Part shown: in pieces, positions 1-7,482 of the stretch
Layout of the letters: each line of letters starts with the position of its first letter
Numbering within the stretch: the first letter of the stretch is position 1
Assembly (NCBI GenBank): GCA_020354105.1
Contig: CP070642.1
Coordinates: forward strand, 1,198,151-1,207,571
Length of the DNA stretch: 9,421 nucleotides
From: Chloroflexota bacterium
GTDB taxonomy: Bacteria; Chloroflexota; Dehalococcoidia; GIF9; UBA5629
Direction: 5' to 3'
The notes under the pieces: generated by a model
What the model was told of the DNA's origin: nothing
Seen by the model: the letters and a program-made list of their open reading frames with translations, nothing else
Database searches by the model: none
Translations under genes and position numbers: made by a program

Positions 1-2
1 AC

Positions 3-596
3 CGACCTGATTTGACTGAGGTCGCTGATAGGCAAGTGAAAACAATACAGACAGTAGCAGAAGAATGCCTGAAGTACGATATTCCTTTCCTGGTCGAACC
101 TAAAACTTACATGACAAAGGGCGAGGGCACCGAGAAAGCCCAATTTACCGTCAGAAAACCAGGCTTGGTAATTGAAACCGCCCGTCAGATCACATCTTTG
201 CCAATTGATGTACTTAAGGCAGAATTTCCCGCTGACCCAAAATACGAAAAGGACAGCACAAAGCTTCTCCAGTTATGCCGACAATTGGACGAGGCTTCAC
301 AAATACCCTGGGTTATTTTAAGTGCCGGCGTAGACTATGAAACATTCCGAAATCAAGTCGAAATTGCCTGCCAAGCAGGTGCTTCCGGATTCCTCGGCGG
401 TCGAGCTATCTGGCAAGAAGCTATACATTTCACAGCCAAGAAGGATCGAGTAAAATTCTTGTCAACAACTGTGGCTGATAGACTAAAGGAACTGGCTGAG
501 ATAGCCACGAAATATGCAGTCCCCTGGTATCGCAAACTTCGCATCAATGCTCATGAGCTGGCTACCATACAAGAAAATTGGTACATAAATTACTGA
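3..596 (+). CDS. LacD-like class I aldolase (tagatose/fructose 1,6-bisphosphate aldolase family), 5' partial
   Basis: This is the C-terminal part of a Schiff-base aldolase that would split a ketohexose 1,6-bisphosphate into dihydroxyacetone phosphate and glyceraldehyde 3-phosphate in the cytoplasm. The frame is open to the left edge, reading R-P-D before the TTG at 12. Only about 197 residues are present against roughly 325 for the LacD family, so the true start lies upstream and the TTG at 12 is not a start. Family hallmarks seen are IDVLKAEFP, with the presumed Schiff-base lysine at codon 216-218; FLVEP, with the presumed acid/base glutamate at codon 96-98; and the late ILSAGV and GFLGGRAIW segments. 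Pyruvate kinase follows 10 bases downstream and a PfkB kinase after that, so a role in glycolysis or the tagatose-6-phosphate pathway is likely. Sequence alone does not separate fructose from tagatose bisphosphate, or from other LacD-fold substrates such as sulfo-sugars. Confidence 0.85.
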   Translation, partial: RPDLTEVADRQVKTIQTVAEECLKYDIPFLVEPKTYMTKGEGTEKAQFTVRKPGLVIETARQITSLPIDVLKAEFPADPKYEKDSTKLLQLCRQLDEASQIPWVILSAGVDYETFRNQVEIACQAGASGFLGGRAIWQEAIHFTAKKDRVKFLSTTVADRLKELAEIATKYAVPWYRKLRINAHELATIQENWYINY

Positions 597-606
597 GATA
601 AGCATA

Positions 607-2049
607 ATGTCTCTAGATTCAGCACGTACCCAATACCGCAGAACAAAAATAGTCTGCACCATAGGGCCAAGTACAAGCTCAGCTTCGGTGATAAAAGAGC
701 TGCTCCAAACTGGCATGGATGTTGCCAGAATTAATTTCTCCCATGGCACTTATAAGGAGCACACGAGCTACATAAAAACCTTAAGGCAAACAGCTAAAAA
801 AGCTAACCTTCCAATAGCCATAATGCAGGATTTGCCCGGACCGAAAAATAGAACCGGCAAGCTTAAGGGAGGCAGCGCCGAGCTTAAAGAAAACTCTGAT
901 TTTATACTCACCACGAGAGAAATTCTAGGAGACGAAAACAGAGTATCAGTAGGCTTACACTACCTGCCAAGAATCATCAAGCCCGGCGACATGATATTCC
1001 TCGATGATGGCGCTATAGAGCTAAGAGTGAAAGTTATTAGTGATACGGAGGTCAGCTGCCAGGTAGTATCTGGAGGTATTCTTGGTGAGGAGAAGGGTAT
1101 TAATATACCGGGCGCAACCTGGGACGCCCCCACAATCACCGAAGAGGACTGGAATCATCTCCTCTTCGGTTTAAAACATGATGTAGACTTTGTAGCCTTG
1201 TCCTTCATTATAGAAGCTAAGGATGTTCTCAAAGTAAGAAAATTCCTCCAAAAAAAGAAGAAGATCCCAATGCTTATCGCCAAAATTGAGAGGCGCGAAG
1301 CACTGGACAACCTAGATGAAATACTAGAAGCAGCTGATGGCGCCATGGTCGCCCGTGGTGACCTTGGTATCGAGATCCCCATACAAAGGGTGCCCATAGT
1401 TCAAAAGGAAATCATTAACAAATGTAACCGCTTGGGAAAGCCGGTTATTGTAGCTACTCAAATGCTGGATTCGATGGTAAATGAACCACGCCCCACTCGT
1501 GCTGAGGTTACTGATGTGGCCAACGCCATCTTCAATGGCACCGATGCCATAATGCTATCAGAAGAAACTGCTGTCGGTAGCTATCCGGTAGAAGCTGTAT
1601 CTATGATGGTGCAGATCGCTCTGGAATCAGAGGCCACCTTACCATACGAAGAAATTCTAACCAACAAAGGCAAAGACCTCCAACCTGAAACAGACGATGC
1701 CATAAGCTACGCCGCCTGTCATACTGCCCACCAACTGGGAGCTGCAGCTATCATTGCCTTCACTTCATCAGGAAGCACCGCAAGACGTGTCGCTAAGTAT
1801 CGCCCCAAGGTACCGATTCTAGCCATTACCCCCAGCCAGATAACGAAGAGGCAGCTGTCATTATCCTGGGGAGTACGCGCCTTTCAGATTCCTGAACCCT
1901 CAAAAATATCCGGGTTATTCTCAAGGGGAGCTAGAGTAGCCAAACGAACTGGATTAGCTAAGGATGACGACGTGGTTGTCATAACCGGAGGTGTACCTAT
2001 AGGCATTTCCGGCAGCACCAATCTATTGAAAGTGGAAAGAGTTAAATGA
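607..2049 (+). CDS. pyk: Pyruvate kinase
   Basis: This cytoplasmic enzyme transfers phosphate from phosphoenolpyruvate to ADP in the last step of glycolysis. At 480 residues it is the normal single-chain length, with no extra C-terminal PEP-utiliser domain. Motifs in order are RRTKIVCTIGPS (11-22), RINFSHG (41-47), QDLPGPKNRTG (74-84), FLDDGAIEL (131-139, B domain), the active-site stretch around AKIE with catalytic Lys226 and metal-ligand Glu228, ARGDLG with Asp252, TRAEVTDVANA (297-307), and a C-terminal alpha/beta domain from about 364. Leu76 and Lys80 occupy the positions that are Thr and Glu in K+-dependent enzymes, so the sequence is largely of the K+-independent type. The usual Arg of the SF(V/I)R motif is Ile202. 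The ATG start is 10 bases after the aldolase stop with only a weak ribosome site. The last codons overlap the next gene by 4 bases (ATGA), so the three genes should be co-expressed. Confidence 0.97.
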   Translation: MSLDSARTQYRRTKIVCTIGPSTSSASVIKELLQTGMDVARINFSHGTYKEHTSYIKTLRQTAKKANLPIAIMQDLPGPKNRTGKLKGGSAELKENSDFILTTREILGDENRVSVGLHYLPRIIKPGDMIFLDDGAIELRVKVISDTEVSCQVVSGGILGEEKGINIPGATWDAPTITEEDWNHLLFGLKHDVDFVALSFIIEAKDVLKVRKFLQKKKKIPMLIAKIERREALDNLDEILEAADGAMVARGDLGIEIPIQRVPIVQKEIINKCNRLGKPVIVATQMLDSMVNEPRPTRAEVTDVANAIFNGTDAIMLSEETAVGSYPVEAVSMMVQIALESEATLPYEEILTNKGKDLQPETDDAISYAACHTAHQLGAAAIIAFTSSGSTARRVAKYRPKVPILAITPSQITKRQLSLSWGVRAFQIPEPSKISGLFSRGARVAKRTGLAKDDDVVVITGGVPIGISGSTNLLKVERVK

Positions 2050-2975
2050 TTGCTACAGTGACATTGAATCCAAGCCTGGACAAAATAGTTACAGTTGAGG
2101 AATTGGTGATAGATGAAGCTAATCGCTGGACTAGCTTGCGCCGAGACCCAGGTGGCAAAGGAGTCAACGTCTCCCGGGTTGTTCACGAACTCGGAGGCAA
2201 GACAATTGCTTACGGTTTCATGGGCGGCATTGATGGCGAAACACTAAAGCACCTCCTGCAACAACAAGGAGTTCCCTTTGATTTCACTCCAATTAAGGGG
2301 GAAATAAGGAGTAACTTCATCATCACTGATTTAAAAACTCGCCGCCAAACCAGGATCGACTCTCCAGGACCACACATTCTCAAGCGCGAGCTGAAGAAAT
2401 TAATACAAAAAATAACACATATCAAGCCGAAACCTGAGTTTATTGTTTTCGCTGGCAGCGTTCCCCCAGGAGTACCTGCTGACATATATCATCAACTAAT
2501 AGAGAAGGCTAAAAATAGCGGCATAAAAACCGTGCTTGACTCTGATGAAACATGGTTAAAAGAGGGAATAGAGGCTAAACCAAACGTCATTAAACCAAAT
2601 GTGCACGAAGCCGAAGAGTTACTCGAAATGAATCTAAGAGACGAAGCAGCAATTGTTGAGGCAGTGAAAACCTTTGTCAAACAAGGCATCGAAATTGCAA
2701 CCATCTCCCGAAGCAAGCACGGGCTTATAGTTGCCAACGGGAAAAAGATTCTAAAGGTAACACCACCTAAGGTAGAGATTCGTAGCACTGTAGGTGCCGG
2801 TGACTCAGCTATCGCTGGGCTGGTACTAAAACTAAGTCAGGGACATGGAATAGACGAGGCCGCTCGTTGGGCAGTAGCAGCAGGAACGGCAGCCACACTA
2901 ACCCCCGGCACAGAACTCTGCCGTCGAGAGGACGTAGAAAGACTCCTACCCCAAGTTAAAGTCGAAATGCTGTGA
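2046..2975 (+). CDS. PfkB-family hexose phosphate kinase (1-phosphofructokinase / tagatose-6-phosphate kinase group)
   Basis: This ribokinase-fold kinase phosphorylates a hexose monophosphate with ATP, probably giving fructose or tagatose 1,6-bisphosphate as substrate for the aldolase two genes upstream. The 309 residues match the FruK/LacC/PfkB subfamily. It begins with the typical TLNPSLDK (7-13), then carries signature 1 (PGGKGVNVSR, 35-44), a KPN..E segment (183-188), and signature 2 TVGAGDS (248-254) with catalytic base Asp253. The ATG lies inside the pyruvate kinase stop (ATGA overlap), implying translational coupling. One departure is SRSKHG (221-226), where the family usually has a SLG..G loop. 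FruK, LacC and PfkB cannot be told apart reliably from sequence. Pairing with a LacD-like aldolase favours LacC or a 6-phosphofructokinase role, whereas general similarity favours 1-phosphofructokinase. No phosphotransferase gene is visible nearby. Confidence 0.88.
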   Translation: MIATVTLNPSLDKIVTVEELVIDEANRWTSLRRDPGGKGVNVSRVVHELGGKTIAYGFMGGIDGETLKHLLQQQGVPFDFTPIKGEIRSNFIITDLKTRRQTRIDSPGPHILKRELKKLIQKITHIKPKPEFIVFAGSVPPGVPADIYHQLIEKAKNSGIKTVLDSDETWLKEGIEAKPNVIKPNVHEAEELLEMNLRDEAAIVEAVKTFVKQGIEIATISRSKHGLIVANGKKILKVTPPKVEIRSTVGAGDSAIAGLVLKLSQGHGIDEAARWAVAAGTAATLTPGTELCRREDVERLLPQVKVEML

Positions 2976-3012
2976 TATCCAATATTTCCCAGCAGGAAGG
3001 TCTCTTATTCAA

Positions 3013-3645
3013 TCAATCTGCCAAATGTGCCCTAAATTGTAGCAGGCTAGTCACGGAGTCCTGGTGGTCAGTTTGTCCTTTCCTATCAAGGTAGAATGCC
3101 TGGATACCTACTTCCCTTGGGGCAACAAAATCAAATTGCCAGTTATCGCCAACATGAACTATCTGACCGGGTTTAACTCCCATGTCCTGACACAGTTTCA
3201 AGTAGAACTCGGATGTCTTCAGCTGTTTGTAATCTGTGAGCGATGAGAAAATCTTGGTGAAGTAAGGCTCAATATCCTGAAGTAGATGGTGCAGGAAATC
3301 TCTAGTTGACCCCGAAGCCACAACGAGCTCATATCTTCCGCTTAAAGACTCCAGGACTTCTTTAACTTCTGGATAGTAGCGCACTTTACTTACACACCTC
3401 TCCATAACCGGGTCAGGAATGCCCAAATCAAGCTTTTCAAACCAATACCGAATATCATACCATTCCAGTCTCTGGTCACCCACTTTTCGGTATTCGTCTT
3501 CTATGGCCTTCCTAGCCGTCTCGAAATCAATGCCATTCCTCTCAGCATAACGCACAGGAATGGCTTCAAACCAGATGGCATAGCTGAAATCTGGTGTTAC
3601 CAGGGTACCTTCGGCATCAAAAGAAACTACCTTGACTTCATTCAT
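3013..3645 (-). CDS. HAD-superfamily hydrolase with DxE motif I
   Basis: This is probably a soluble phosphatase of the haloacid dehalogenase superfamily; its substrate is unknown. The 210 residues have a Rossmann core with an alpha-helical C1-type cap (about residues 18-85). Motif I is FDAEGTLV with nucleophile Asp10 and Glu12 where most HAD phosphatases have Asp. Motif II is VVASGS (Ser111), motif III is Lys143, and motif IV is VGDN....D with Asp167 and Asp172, so the metal-binding site is complete. A DxE motif I also occurs in enolase-phosphatase E1, but the rest of this protein does not look like E1. It is the last gene of the minus-strand operon, 38 bases after the cyclase, and converges with the kinase gene across about 37 bases. 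ATG at 3645 is chosen; an out-of-frame ATG lies 10 bases upstream and the ribosome site is weak. It could belong to the signalling operon or simply be read through from it. Confidence 0.85.
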   Translation of the reverse strand: MNEVKVVSFDAEGTLVTPDFSYAIWFEAIPVRYAERNGIDFETARKAIEDEYRKVGDQRLEWYDIRYWFEKLDLGIPDPVMERCVSKVRYYPEVKEVLESLSGRYELVVASGSTRDFLHHLLQDIEPYFTKIFSSLTDYKQLKTSEFYLKLCQDMGVKPGQIVHVGDNWQFDFVAPREVGIQAFYLDRKGQTDHQDSVTSLLQFRAHLAD

Positions 3646-3683
3646 TTTTGAGCATCGCCCAAAAGCAAGTCTCGATAGATAGG

Positions 3684-5501
3684 CTACACCAACCTCAATA
3701 TTCTAAAAACTGCAACCGGCTCTGCCTTGCCTTTGAAAAATTGAGGCTCGAGTTCTTCGACCTCTACGCAATCCATTACTTGACGATAAGTATCAGGGCC
3801 AATCCACACCTCGCCACCAGGAGTAGCACCGCAAATGCGGGAGGCCATATTCACTGCATCACCAATCACCGTATATTCAGCACGCCCTAATGAACCCACG
3901 TTACCAGCCAATGCCTCACCGGTATTTACGCCAATGCCAAATTGCACTCGAGGCAATGAAGGGTCATCTCGCTGCCTCTCCATAATCGCTTGCTGAGCCT
4001 CCCACGCTGCCTTTACTGCCAAATTTGCATGCTCTTGCTGCAATTGTGGGGCATTCCACACAGCCATTATATTATCGCCAGCGAATTTGTTGACCATGCC
4101 TTCATTGTCAAGTATTCGCTTCATCATGATTGACAGATAACTGTTGAGTATATTAACAACATCACCTGGCATCATCTGTTCACAAATTTCAGTAAAACCA
4201 CGTATATCGGCAAAAAGAATCGAAACCATCCTCTGCTCACCACCAAGTTTAAGCATACCAGTATCAGCCAGCCCGATGATTTCCGTGGCCACCTGGGGCG
4301 AGACATATCTTCCAAACAGGTCTCTTATAAGCTGCCTGTCGGATTGCTCAGCGATCACTACGCAGAGAACACTGGTCACATAAGCAATCGGCAAAAGCAT
4401 TAAAGGATACAGTACGTTCATAATATAACCATTATCGAAGGCAATAAAAACAGCCACTAGATAGCCAACAAACAGCCCCGTCACCAGCATCCCACCCCAC
4501 TTTAACTTCAAGCGAGGCAAGACTAAACCAGTTATTAACACTAGAAGTAACAAAACCAACAAAGTATTACCCTTACTAGTATCCACCAAGAATCGCTGTC
4601 TGAGAATAGTATCCATAGCGTTGGCATGTATCCACACCCCAGGCATCCTGCTAGCCGAAACAGGAGTCATCCAAGCATCCAATTCACCGGTAGCCGTCAT
4701 GCCTACCAATACAACCTTGTGCTTAACTACCTCCGGATCGAAGTTACCAGCAATAACATCGCCATAAGAGAGACCTTTATAGCTATCGGCAACTGAGGTG
4801 AAGTTTACTCGAAGACTGCCTGAAGCATCGACCGGAATATCACGGTCAAGCAAGTGAAGTTCATTGTTTTGAACTAAATACTCTTCAGGAAGCGGCTTAG
4901 AAAATAAGGTATGAAGCACAACCAATGCAAAAGCAGGATAGGTTTGTCCTGAATCACTATTCCCTACCAAGGGCAATCGTCGAACCACGCCATCGCCATC
5001 GGAAACTATATTAGCATGTCCCAGATATACACTGGCTTGTCGCAAAGGCTCAGTCGGTAATAAGAAACGCTCATAGGTAATTTCCGTTTCACTCCAAGGT
5101 AAAGGTTCAACGCCTACCACCGGCAGGACAACATTGCCAGCATTCTCTATCGAATTTGCCAAGACTGAGTCATCAACCGAAGAATCGGCGAAAAGGATAT
5201 CAAGCCCTATCACTCTGGCATCAGCTTTACTCAAATTATCAATAGCCTGGGCATGAAGTTTACGTTGCCATTCTGACCATTTACCATAAGTTTCTAACGT
5301 GGCATCATCAATGCCCACTACAACAATATTAGGCGAAGGCGATTCGGGCATAAAGAGCTGATCAGAAAGCCACCAGTTAATACTGGTAAACGGCTGAATA
5401 AAGACAACCAATAAGGTAAAAAGGGACCCTACTGCAACCAATACGCCAGAGTGAATTAGCTGCCGAGTTCTGCGGCGGCCTATTTTTGTCAAAAATGACA
5501 T
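3684..5501 (-). CDS. CHASE2-domain transmembrane adenylate cyclase (class III)
   Basis: This membrane sensor-enzyme is predicted to make cAMP from ATP in response to an extracytoplasmic cue. Numbered from the ATG at 5501 (605 residues), it has a basic N-terminus, TM1 at about 16-35, an extracytoplasmic CHASE2 domain at about 37-309, three closely spaced TM helices at about 312-329, 336-355 and 363-384, and a cytoplasmic class III cyclase domain at about 422-590. The catalytic set is complete. The metal aspartates are Asp432 (FADIRGFT) and Asp476 (GDN), the purine-specifying pair is Lys472 and Thr544 (as in adenylate cyclases), and the transition-state residues are Asn551 and Arg555 (VNMASR). 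An in-frame TTG at 5534 would add 11 residues and leave a 6-base gap after the FecR gene. Neither start has a clear ribosome site, and I prefer the ATG because it places the basic cluster next to TM1. Adenylate rather than guanylate specificity is inferred from the Lys/Thr pair. Confidence 0.95.
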   Translation of the reverse strand: MSFLTKIGRRRTRQLIHSGVLVAVGSLFTLLVVFIQPFTSINWWLSDQLFMPESPSPNIVVVGIDDATLETYGKWSEWQRKLHAQAIDNLSKADARVIGLDILFADSSVDDSVLANSIENAGNVVLPVVGVEPLPWSETEITYERFLLPTEPLRQASVYLGHANIVSDGDGVVRRLPLVGNSDSGQTYPAFALVVLHTLFSKPLPEEYLVQNNELHLLDRDIPVDASGSLRVNFTSVADSYKGLSYGDVIAGNFDPEVVKHKVVLVGMTATGELDAWMTPVSASRMPGVWIHANAMDTILRQRFLVDTSKGNTLLVLLLLVLITGLVLPRLKLKWGGMLVTGLFVGYLVAVFIAFDNGYIMNVLYPLMLLPIAYVTSVLCVVIAEQSDRQLIRDLFGRYVSPQVATEIIGLADTGMLKLGGEQRMVSILFADIRGFTEICEQMMPGDVVNILNSYLSIMMKRILDNEGMVNKFAGDNIMAVWNAPQLQQEHANLAVKAAWEAQQAIMERQRDDPSLPRVQFGIGVNTGEALAGNVGSLGRAEYTVIGDAVNMASRICGATPGGEVWIGPDTYRQVMDCVEVEELEPQFFKGKAEPVAVFRILRLV

Positions 5502-5540
5502 CGCTATAGTTTCGCTAAAAACACAAAGGGGCAACAGCTG

Positions 5541-6671
5541 TTAACGATAGGTAATCCTGACCTCTTTAAGTACCGGGGTTTCGTTACAAGCAGTAGTCAG
5601 GAAGTACGCCTTATATTTGATGTATCGGTTGCCATCGTGTCCTGGCCAAATGCCGGTACCGCTCCTTGCATAGTAAGTAGCCGAGGTGCCATCAGGTCCA
5701 ACAAAATTCCATGTGGAGTTATCTCGGTTTGTAGCTATCTGAAATTTCAGCTCAGCTGAACCGGGAATCTGATTATCCCAGAAAATATCTTCAAAAATAG
5801 CAGGACGACGACAATCATGGCTGCTCGATTCCAGAGCACCTGATGGGTCATAACAATCGTTTTTTTGTAGCATCACTGTACCGTCACCACGACCAACATC
5901 AACCACCGTCACATTATCGCTGATTCCACTTTCGAAATCTTGCACCGTAGTCTGCCTCCAAAGCATCGGACGCGTCGGCCGAGGTGGAGGTGGTGTAGTT
6001 TGTGATTTTGGAGGCAGCTGCGTTTGTGTTGGCGCTGGCGGTGCTGCCACTGGAGTTGGAGTTCCAGGCACCTGCTTCGGGATGATGGTGAGATAATAAC
6101 CTTGTGGTATACATACCTCTTTTCCTTGACCAATGCCACACCACCTACCTTGGATATTGGTTATTATAGTAGTCCCATCTCTATCCACCTCCACGTCTCC
6201 CACACTGCCCCGAACTACAGCTGCTCCAGCAGGAGTCTCAATCTCATAACGTGAAGCCGGGTCGACAAGTTTTTCTACCCGATTTCTTGTCTTGCCTACC
6301 TGTTGCCACAGCTCGATGACGGTAGAATCCGTAGGCCCAGCAACACCCAACTCAGTGAAACTGATTTCAGTATCTGCCGCTAGTTCTATGGTACTTCCTT
6401 CAAAAAAAGTGATAACAGCATTAGAGCCAGCACCGGTCTTAATACGGTCACCTGTCTCCAAAGCCATCCCCGGAGATGCTTCTTTCCATTCGGCGGTGCC
6501 AGCCTTCAGCACCGAGACTTCCCCACTTATTGTAGACATCACAGTTGGTTGGCTTGGAGCTCGCGAAGCTGTAGCAGGTCCTGTTACTGCTTGTTCTCCA
6601 CAACCAATCGAGCCAGTCACTAATGAAAAGACTAAAATCAGGATTAGTATCAGCCACCTAGACACGTTCAT
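5541..6671 (-). CDS. FecR-domain lipoprotein with Pro-rich linker and C-terminal beta domain
   Basis: This is a predicted secreted, lipid-anchored protein of 376 residues. The N-terminus is a hydrophobic signal segment (6-20) ending in SIGC, with Cys24 as the likely lipidated residue; Ser at -3 is not the commonest choice, so the lipobox is acceptable rather than perfect. A FecR-type domain spans about 45-200, with GEVSVLKAG, GDRIKTG.GS and a later VRGSVGDVEVDRDGTT segment. A Pro/Thr-rich linker (202-236) leads to a C-terminal domain (237-376) ending in a beta-strand pattern with PVLKEVRITY, seen in many cell-surface proteins. Cys178/187 and Cys273/287 could form disulfides. No FecA receptor, ECF sigma factor or cytoplasmic N-terminal anti-sigma segment is present, so this is not a classical iron-dicitrate regulator. 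The start has a textbook AGGAGG site 7 bases upstream and overlaps the hydrolase stop (ATGA). Its position just before the CHASE2 cyclase suggests a shared extracytoplasmic sensing role, which is inference. Confidence 0.88.
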   Translation of the reverse strand: MNVSRWLILILILVFSLVTGSIGCGEQAVTGPATASRAPSQPTVMSTISGEVSVLKAGTAEWKEASPGMALETGDRIKTGAGSNAVITFFEGSTIELAADTEISFTELGVAGPTDSTVIELWQQVGKTRNRVEKLVDPASRYEIETPAGAAVVRGSVGDVEVDRDGTTIITNIQGRWCGIGQGKEVCIPQGYYLTIIPKQVPGTPTPVAAPPAPTQTQLPPKSQTTPPPPRPTRPMLWRQTTVQDFESGISDNVTVVDVGRGDGTVMLQKNDCYDPSGALESSSHDCRRPAIFEDIFWDNQIPGSAELKFQIATNRDNSTWNFVGPDGTSATYYARSGTGIWPGHDGNRYIKYKAYFLTTACNETPVLKEVRITYR

Positions 6672-7480
6672 TTACCAGCCTCCTCACTCTTAGTCTTACT
6701 TCGCACAGAAGCTCCCAGTGATGGAATGCTACTATCTTTTGGCGTTATGGCTTCAAATAGCATCTTAGAGTCTTCCATTAATGTTCGTGCATAAACTACA
6801 GCCTGTTTCATATCTTGCTCCGGGGTTGAAGAAATTTGTCCATGACCGGGGCACATTTCAACAATTCTTAAAGTGCTTAAACGCTGTAAGGAGTTAACAT
6901 AGTCACTTATATTACCAGACGTGGCTATATCAGACAAGGTACCATTAGCAAAAACCGTATCTCCAGAGAAAAGCAACTTTTCATTATGTTCATACAAACA
7001 GATGCAGCCTGAAGTATGTCCCGGAGTATGAATCACCCTAAGCTCATAGTTACCCAGAGCAATAATAGCATCATCTTCCAGCCATACGTGTGCATAAAAC
7101 GGTTTGCTTCCTGCATCGTGATACCTGGTCATAGTCACAAACTCATCTTGTAATTCAATCTTGTTGGCAGCCAGACGATGAGCAGCTATCACCGCTGTCT
7201 TGAAGAAAAAGGCAGCCGCCCCGATGTGGTCGAAGTGCTCATGAGTGAGCACAACCAAATCAATATCCCCCACCTTCAATCCTAGTTGCTTAAGACACTC
7301 CACCAGGTAGTGGAAGTTGGAGCTTATCCCGGTGTCTATAAGAACATTTTTGTCCCAACCCCGTATCAAATAAACGTGACTTCCTGGCTTTTCACCCGAA
7401 AATTTATAGATACCCGTCCTCAACTCAGCAATTTTAGAACCGCTACCAGCAGTGGGCTGCTTCTTCTTTGAGAGTGGCAT
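6668..7480 (-). CDS. Metallo-beta-lactamase-fold hydrolase
   Basis: This is probably a soluble dinuclear metal hydrolase of 270 residues; the substrate is not known. All metal ligands of the glyoxalase II-like branch are visible: THEHFDHIG with His80, His82, Asp84 and His85; HTPGHTSG with His155; SGDTVF with Asp174; and CPGHG with His213. Residues 1-16 are basic and flexible (KKK at 5-7), and the last 25 residues form a Ser/Lys-rich tail with no clear fold. There is no signal peptide, so it should act in the cytoplasm. It starts 2 bases after the cyclic-nucleotide-binding gene, with an AAAGGT-like ribosome site, and overlaps the FecR gene by 4 bases, which ties it closely to the cAMP operon. 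Candidate roles are thioester hydrolysis (glyoxalase II-like), phosphodiester hydrolysis or lactone cleavage. Degradation of cAMP would close the circuit, but the fold alone does not show that. Confidence 0.9.
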   Translation of the reverse strand: MPLSKKKQPTAGSGSKIAELRTGIYKFSGEKPGSHVYLIRGWDKNVLIDTGISSNFHYLVECLKQLGLKVGDIDLVVLTHEHFDHIGAAAFFFKTAVIAAHRLAANKIELQDEFVTMTRYHDAGSKPFYAHVWLEDDAIIALGNYELRVIHTPGHTSGCICLYEHNEKLLFSGDTVFANGTLSDIATSGNISDYVNSLQRLSTLRIVEMCPGHGQISSTPEQDMKQAVVYARTLMEDSKMLFEAITPKDSSIPSLGASVRSKTKSEEAGK

Positions 7481-7482
7481 AA

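Noticed and set aside
1246..1260. A-rich AAAAAAAGAAGAAG stretch in pyruvate kinase as slippage or a broken gene
   Set aside because: The frame is intact across it and the protein aligns with normal motifs on both sides; it encodes a Lys-rich loop.
2976..3012. Possible bidirectional terminator between the convergent kinase and HAD genes
   Set aside because: The only inverted repeat is a 4-base stem (TTCC/GGAA with a 5-base loop) with no solid U tract on either strand.
5914..6144. Open frames on both other minus frames and the plus strand across the Pro-rich part of the FecR gene
   Set aside because: These are composition-driven shadows of the Pro/Thr-rich linker; they have no ribosome sites and no recognisable domains.
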